Origin: VRUE01 sp963695835
GTDB lineage: Bacteria; Actinomycetota; Thermoleophilia; Solirubrobacterales; 70-9
Direction: 5' to 3'
DNA: 64,000 nucleotides
Assembly (NCBI GenBank): GCA_963695835.1
Contig: CAVOHR010000004.1
Location: 248,001-312,000 of the forward strand
Numbering within the stretch: position 1 is the first letter of the stretch; each line of letters starts with the position of its first letter. Made by a program: the position numbers and the translations under genes. Shown in pieces: positions 60,629-64,000 of this stretch. Under the pieces are notes generated by a model. That model had not been told where the DNA came from. It saw only the letters and a program-made list of their open reading frames with translations, and made no database searches.

Positions 60629-61809
60629 CGGCCGAACCTTTCCTTGGCGCGGAGGATGCGTTCGTAGGAGGAGACCAGGTTCCGTTCGGAGACCCGGCCC
60701 TCTTCGGCCGCCCGCAGGACCGCTCTGTACGCGGGGCGGAACCATTCCGGTTCGGCGACCATGAGCATGTCGACACCCGCCCGGGCCGACTCGGTCACCG
60801 CCTCCGGGATGGGCAACGTGTCGGCGACCCCATGACTGCTCAGGTCGTCGCTGATCGCCAGGCCATGGAACCCCAGCCGGTGGCGGAGCAGCCCGCCGAC
60901 GACCTTCCCCGACCAAGCCGCGCCGTGGCTCGGGTCGAGCTTCGTGTAGATCGCGGTCGAGAGCATGATCGCCGGGATGCCGCTGCCGATCAGCGCCGCA
61001 TACGGCTTCAGCGAGCTGCTCAGCCCCGATTCGACGACGCTTCTTCCCTCGTCGGTGTTGGTCAACGCCCCGCCGAGGCCGGGAAAGTGCTTGGCGACCG
61101 GCATCGTGCGCACCTGGCCGAGGCCGCCGGCAAAGGCCAGCGCGATGCGGGTCACCGTGTTGGGATTCGCGGAGATCGTCCGGCCCTGTTCCGCGATGAA
61201 GGAGCCCGGCAGGCCGAGGTCGACGACCGGCGCCAGGTCGACGTCGATCCCGCACCGGCGCAGGAAGATCCCCGTCGCCTGCCCTTCCCGCAGGGCGGTT
61301 TCCGCCGAGAGCGCCGAAAGAGGCTTCTTCGGCGGCCCGCCCGGGAACCGCTTGACCTGACCGCCCTCCTGGTCGGTGGCGATCAGCAGCGGCGGCTCCC
61401 CGCCCGCCGCCGCCGCATGCTCGAGCCTGGCGACCGCGGCGCCGGTCGCCGCGGGCGACGCGCCTTCCGGGAAGAGCACCACTCCGCCGATTTCGCCCCG
61501 GCGCACGTCCCCCAGCAGCACCGACGACGGTTCCATCCCCCGGAGGCCGACCATGAAGCGCTGCCCGACCATGCGGGCGACCGAAACCCGTTCGGTCGGC
61601 GGCGACTCCGCCTCCCTCTTCGGCCGCCGCCTGACCGCGGCCGCTTCGCCGCCGGTGCGGATCCGAGGGTGTACCGAGCGTTTCAAAGTCGCTGCCGACC
61701 CGCCGCCGCTGCCGGCGACGAGGATCAGCAGGATCGCCGTGGCAGCGGCGCCGCCCGCGAAGAGCGCGAGGGCCGTCGGCCAGGGGACTGCGCGCAGATC
61801 GTCTAGCAC
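60625..61809 (-). CDS. Membrane-anchored GH3 beta-N-acetylhexosaminidase-like protein
   Basis: A 394-residue protein with an N-terminal membrane helix (ALALFAGGAAATAILLILVA) and a GH3 domain of NagZ/LpqI type. KHFPGLGGALTNTDEG carries the His/Lys substrate motif, and AISDDLSSHGV the Asp nucleophile. LIATDQEGGQVKRFPGG is also typical. The substrate would be peptidoglycan fragments outside the membrane. The GTG at 61809 overlaps the RING gene by 7 bp; ATG 61845 is an alternative. Its place inside a ubiquitin-like operon is unexpected. Confidence 0.85.
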   Translation of the reverse strand: MLDDLRAVPWPTALALFAGGAAATAILLILVAGSGGGSAATLKRSVHPRIRTGGEAAAVRRRPKREAESPPTERVSVARMVGQRFMVGLRGMEPSSVLLGDVRRGEIGGVVLFPEGASPAATGAAVARLEHAAAAGGEPPLLIATDQEGGQVKRFPGGPPKKPLSALSAETALREGQATGIFLRRCGIDVDLAPVVDLGLPGSFIAEQGRTISANPNTVTRIALAFAGGLGQVRTMPVAKHFPGLGGALTNTDEGRSVVESGLSSSLKPYAALIGSGIPAIMLSTAIYTKLDPSHGAAWSGKVVGGLLRHRLGFHGLAISDDLSSHGVADTLPIPEAVTESARAGVDMLMVAEPEWFRPAYRAVLRAAEEGRVSERNLVSSYERILRAKERFGR

Positions 61810-62750
61810 GGTTCTTTTTCCAGCTTCGCCGCGCTGATCTGCCATTCGCCGTACGCCTTGCTCATTTCCCAGTAGCCGGACCAGTCGTTGCAGCCGGTCG
61901 CCAGGGCGTGGGTCTGGAAATCGACGATCGTCGCCTGCGCCGAATGGGAGTCGAACAGCGACGTTTCCACGCTGAGGCTGAAGCTCTGCAGCCCGTCTTC
62001 CCCCTGCGCTTCGATCCAGGCCGATTCGCCGCCGGCGGATTCCTGCTCGCTCGCGGTCAGGTCGTAGAAGGCGGCGCTGTAGTTGCCGTACGCCAAACGG
62101 TGGAAATGCGCCCTCAGTGCATCTTGGACCTGGCGCTGCGCGACCTGAGCGGGGCCCGGCTCGGATTGTTCGAATTCTTCTTCCGGTTCTTCTTCGTATT
62201 CCACTTCTTCTTCCGGTTCTTCTTCGTATTCGCCTTCGCCGAATTCACCCGATTCCGACGCGGCTTCCGAGGCGGGGGCGGTGACCGTCTCGGACGAGTG
62301 TTCTTCATGCTTGGTGAGGACGATGGCGGCGGCGGTGGCCCCTCCGAGCAGGACGATCGCCACCGCAAGCACGGGGACCCACCTCGCGGGTGAGGGACCT
62401 CCCCGCGACGGCGGTTCCCCCGGGGGCGGGGGCGGCAACTCCGCCTTCTGCGTCGGCGCGGTGGACGGGTCCGGCCTGGATACCGGCGGCAAGGGAGCGG
62501 CCGTGGGGGCCGGCGGCGGCTCAGGCTCCGGCTCGACCGCCTGCGCCTCCTGCTGCGAGGCCTCTCCGCGGGGGGGACCGCCCGCGCAGAGCGCCACCGC
62601 GCAGCCGCCGTTCTCCTCCCAGCAGTCGTCGTGGTGGACGGCCTTGCAGACCGGGCACGCGATGACGCTCACACCCTCCTCGAGGCCGAACCGGCAGTAC
62701 GGACAGGTTCGACCGACCATCTCTGATGTCACAGGGGATCCGGTGGTCAT
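61803..62750 (-). CDS. Membrane protein with N-terminal prokaryotic RING finger
   Basis: A 315-residue protein. Residues 16-55 hold C16-x2-C19, C32-x2-C35, H39/H40, C43, C50 and C55 with HHDDCWEENGGC, the pattern of the prokaryotic RING-finger family. A Pro-rich linker, one membrane helix near residue 130-150 (VPVLAVAIVLLGGATAAAIV), an acidic repeat region (EYEEEPEEEVEYEEEPEEEF) and an extracytoplasmic NTF2-like domain (NYSAAFYDLTASEQ) follow. A RING next to E1 and E2 genes makes an E3-ligase role likely but unproven. Confidence 0.87.
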   Translation of the reverse strand: MTTGSPVTSEMVGRTCPYCRFGLEEGVSVIACPVCKAVHHDDCWEENGGCAVALCAGGPPRGEASQQEAQAVEPEPEPPPAPTAAPLPPVSRPDPSTAPTQKAELPPPPPGEPPSRGGPSPARWVPVLAVAIVLLGGATAAAIVLTKHEEHSSETVTAPASEAASESGEFGEGEYEEEPEEEVEYEEEPEEEFEQSEPGPAQVAQRQVQDALRAHFHRLAYGNYSAAFYDLTASEQESAGGESAWIEAQGEDGLQSFSLSVETSLFDSHSAQATIVDFQTHALATGCNDWSGYWEMSKAYGEWQISAAKLEKEPC

Positions 62751-62792
62751 CGTCTTCAGCCCTCACTCCCGAAAGGCCTGAGCCGCGCAGGG

Positions 62793-62798
62793 GTTATA
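62793..62798 (-). promoter_or_regulatory. Possible promoter -10 for the RING-E2-E1-JAB operon
   Basis: In the 112-bp gap between the ABC transporter stop and the RING gene, the minus strand reads TATATAACC, giving a -10-like TATAAC 43-48 bases before the ATG. No clear -35 was identified, so the operon may instead be read through from the transporter gene. Confidence 0.25.
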
Positions 62799-62862
62799 TA
62801 CGAAACTGGACTGGACAGCCGGTCACATCGACGCCCGGGTCATTCACACCTCTCGATCCCGG

Positions 62863-64000
62863 CTACCCGACGATGCCGGGAGCCTGCTGCGGCCGCTGCC
62901 CGGTCTGTCGGCGTTCCCACCACTGCCGAGCCTGCTGCCACCAGGTGTCCTCGAATGACGGGCGCAGCCGGGCCTGAAGGACCGCGGCGCAGGCGCCGAT
63001 CATCAGGAACAGGGCGATCGCCACCTGCACCTCGCCGTGGTTGAAGAAGTTGGAGCTGTAGTGGTTGGCGGCGGCGAACCCAGGGTCTGCCGCGATCCTC
63101 GCGTTCATGTCGATCGCATTGCCGGCCCCGGCGAAGCCCCACTGGGCGGCGATCAGGTGCGAGAGCAGCTGGATCGGCTTGCCGAGGTCCTTGGTGGTGA
63201 CGATCGCCCCGGCGAAGAGCAGCTGCGGCAGCAGGATCAGCGGCAGGAAGCTCGCCGCCTGGTCCTCGCTGCGCGCGAACGCCGAGAGCGTCAGCCCGAA
63301 GCCCATCCCGACCCAGGCGACCAGGATGCAGAGCGTCAGCACGTGGATCTCGGCGTTGTGCGGTGCTTCTCCGAGCGGGCGCAGGGCGAAGACGATCCAG
63401 ACGAAGAGGGCGGTCTGGATCGCGGCGACGGCGCCGATCACAACCGCCTTCGAGAGCAGGTAGGCCTCGGTCCTGACGCCGGCGGCGAGCTCGCGGGAGA
63501 GGACACTGCGCTCGGCCACCACCTGGCGCACGGAGGAGATCGCCCCGAACCACATCGACACGGTCACCATCAGGAAGAGCAGCTGGGCGCTCTGCGCGGC
63601 GTGCAGCGCGTGGCCCTGATCGTCGTAGGAGAAAACGCTCGCCTGAAAGAGGAAGGCGGCGCCGAGCGCCAGGACGAAGACCTGTGCGCTGAGGATCTTC
63701 GCGTTGCGTCGGTCGCGGGCGAAGAGCAGCGAGTAGCGCCGGGTGAGGACCTTCGCCTGCGGCCAGATCCGGCGCCGGGGAACGGCCCGCGCGGAGGCCA
63801 GGCGGGGTGGGGCGATCGGCGCCTCGACCCGGCGGTAACCGCCCTTCGTGTCAGCCTCGTCGGTCAGCCTCGCGTAGACCTCGTCGATCAGCTCGACGCC
63901 GAACGCCGCCGGCGCGCCGTCGGGCGGGCCGAGGTAGGAGAGGCGGCCGCCGGGAGCCATGATCGCCACCCGGTCGCAGAGGTCGAGGCTCTGCGTCGCG
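62863..64000 (-). CDS. ABCG-type ABC transporter, ATPase-permease fusion (partial)
   Basis: The frame is open to the right edge. The first visible residues ATQSLDLCDRVAIMAPGGRL are the end of an ABC ATPase domain just after its H-loop. A linker and an ABC-2 type permease with six hydrophobic segments follow (LLFLMVTVSMWFGAISSVRQ; SFLPLILLPQLLFAGAIV). NBD-then-TMD order is that of ABCG and mycobacterial Rv1747-type exporters, which often begin with FHA domains. Any N-terminal FHA lies outside the window. Export of a lipid or glycolipid is possible. Confidence 0.85.
   Translation of the reverse strand, partial: ATQSLDLCDRVAIMAPGGRLSYLGPPDGAPAAFGVELIDEVYARLTDEADTKGGYRRVEAPIAPPRLASARAVPRRRIWPQAKVLTRRYSLLFARDRRNAKILSAQVFVLALGAAFLFQASVFSYDDQGHALHAAQSAQLLFLMVTVSMWFGAISSVRQVVAERSVLSRELAAGVRTEAYLLSKAVVIGAVAAIQTALFVWIVFALRPLGEAPHNAEIHVLTLCILVAWVGMGFGLTLSAFARSEDQAASFLPLILLPQLLFAGAIVTTKDLGKPIQLLSHLIAAQWGFAGAGNAIDMNARIAADPGFAAANHYSSNFFNHGEVQVAIALFLMIGACAAVLQARLRPSFEDTWWQQARQWWERRQTGQRPQQAPGIVG

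Noticed and set aside
56753..62750. Type II CBASS or a standard Bil antiviral operon
   Set aside because: There is no CD-NTase or effector gene, and the RING, FHA and GH3 genes do not belong to those systems.

Overview
High-GC (roughly 70%) bacterial DNA that looks like a deep-branching actinobacterium, most likely Thermoleophilia/Solirubrobacterales. Pointers are many GTG/TTG starts, a split methylmalonyl-CoA mutase with MeaB, an ETF / ETF-quinone oxidoreductase set, a mycobacteria-like methyltransferase-GH57-GT4 polysaccharide operon, FtsZ next to ParA, and a DUF559 protein with an AbiEi-like N-terminus. The class assignment is an inference from gene content. No rRNA, tRNA, CRISPR array or IS transposase was seen.

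Layout. 1-5 kb: prmC (cut by the window edge), prfA, a DUF1385 membrane protein and rpmE, then a membrane GGDEF protein and an Asp-nucleophile alpha/beta hydrolase. 5.6-11.2 kb: envelope glycan genes (polysaccharide deacetylase, an epimerase-glycosyltransferase fusion, a DegT aminotransferase), a DMT transporter and small membrane proteins. 11.2-25.2 kb: acyl-CoA catabolism (ETF-QO, etfA, etfB, both mutase subunits, HAD phosphatase, thiolase, pepA, aldehyde dehydrogenase, acyl-CoA dehydrogenase, meaB). 25-31 kb: a frameshifted acyltransferase, a XRE regulator, the Rv3032/Rv3031/Rv3030-like operon and another methyltransferase. 31-41.5 kb: DUF559 protein, adenylate cyclase, ggt, ftsZ, parA, two ArsA/Get3-like ATPases, an unknown protein and a HxlR regulator.

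41.5-51.5 kb is a type IV pilus operon read leftward: pilA behind a cyclic-di-GMP-I riboswitch, a secreted repeat (beta-propeller-like) protein, two minor-pilin-like proteins, pilD, pilM, pilN, pilO and a PilP-like protein. The GGDEF protein and the riboswitch together suggest c-di-GMP control of pili. 51.5-56.8 kb is an accessory island: three different AAA ATPases of the archaeal-ATPase type and two Phd-antitoxin/PIN-toxin modules, the second with a frameshifted toxin.

56.7-64 kb is the most striking part: a leftward operon encoding a complete ubiquitin-like conjugation pathway. It has a prokaryotic RING-finger membrane protein (E3 candidate), a membrane-anchored GH3 enzyme, an E2 with an HPN motif and catalytic Cys, a membrane FHA protein, a YukD-like ubiquitin fold, a ThiF/E1 protein and a tail-anchored JAB/JAMM peptidase. 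An ABCG-type transporter lies just upstream and runs off the window. Four components carry membrane anchors, so the pathway probably works at the membrane.

The window also holds several families of dispersed palindromic repeats: a 113-bp nested dyad present twice with compensatory changes, an ATCACGTTTTCCAC hairpin present three times, and GC-rich segments inserted in frame in ftsZ and parA. Four apparent frameshifts may be decay or assembly indels; the sequence alone cannot tell.
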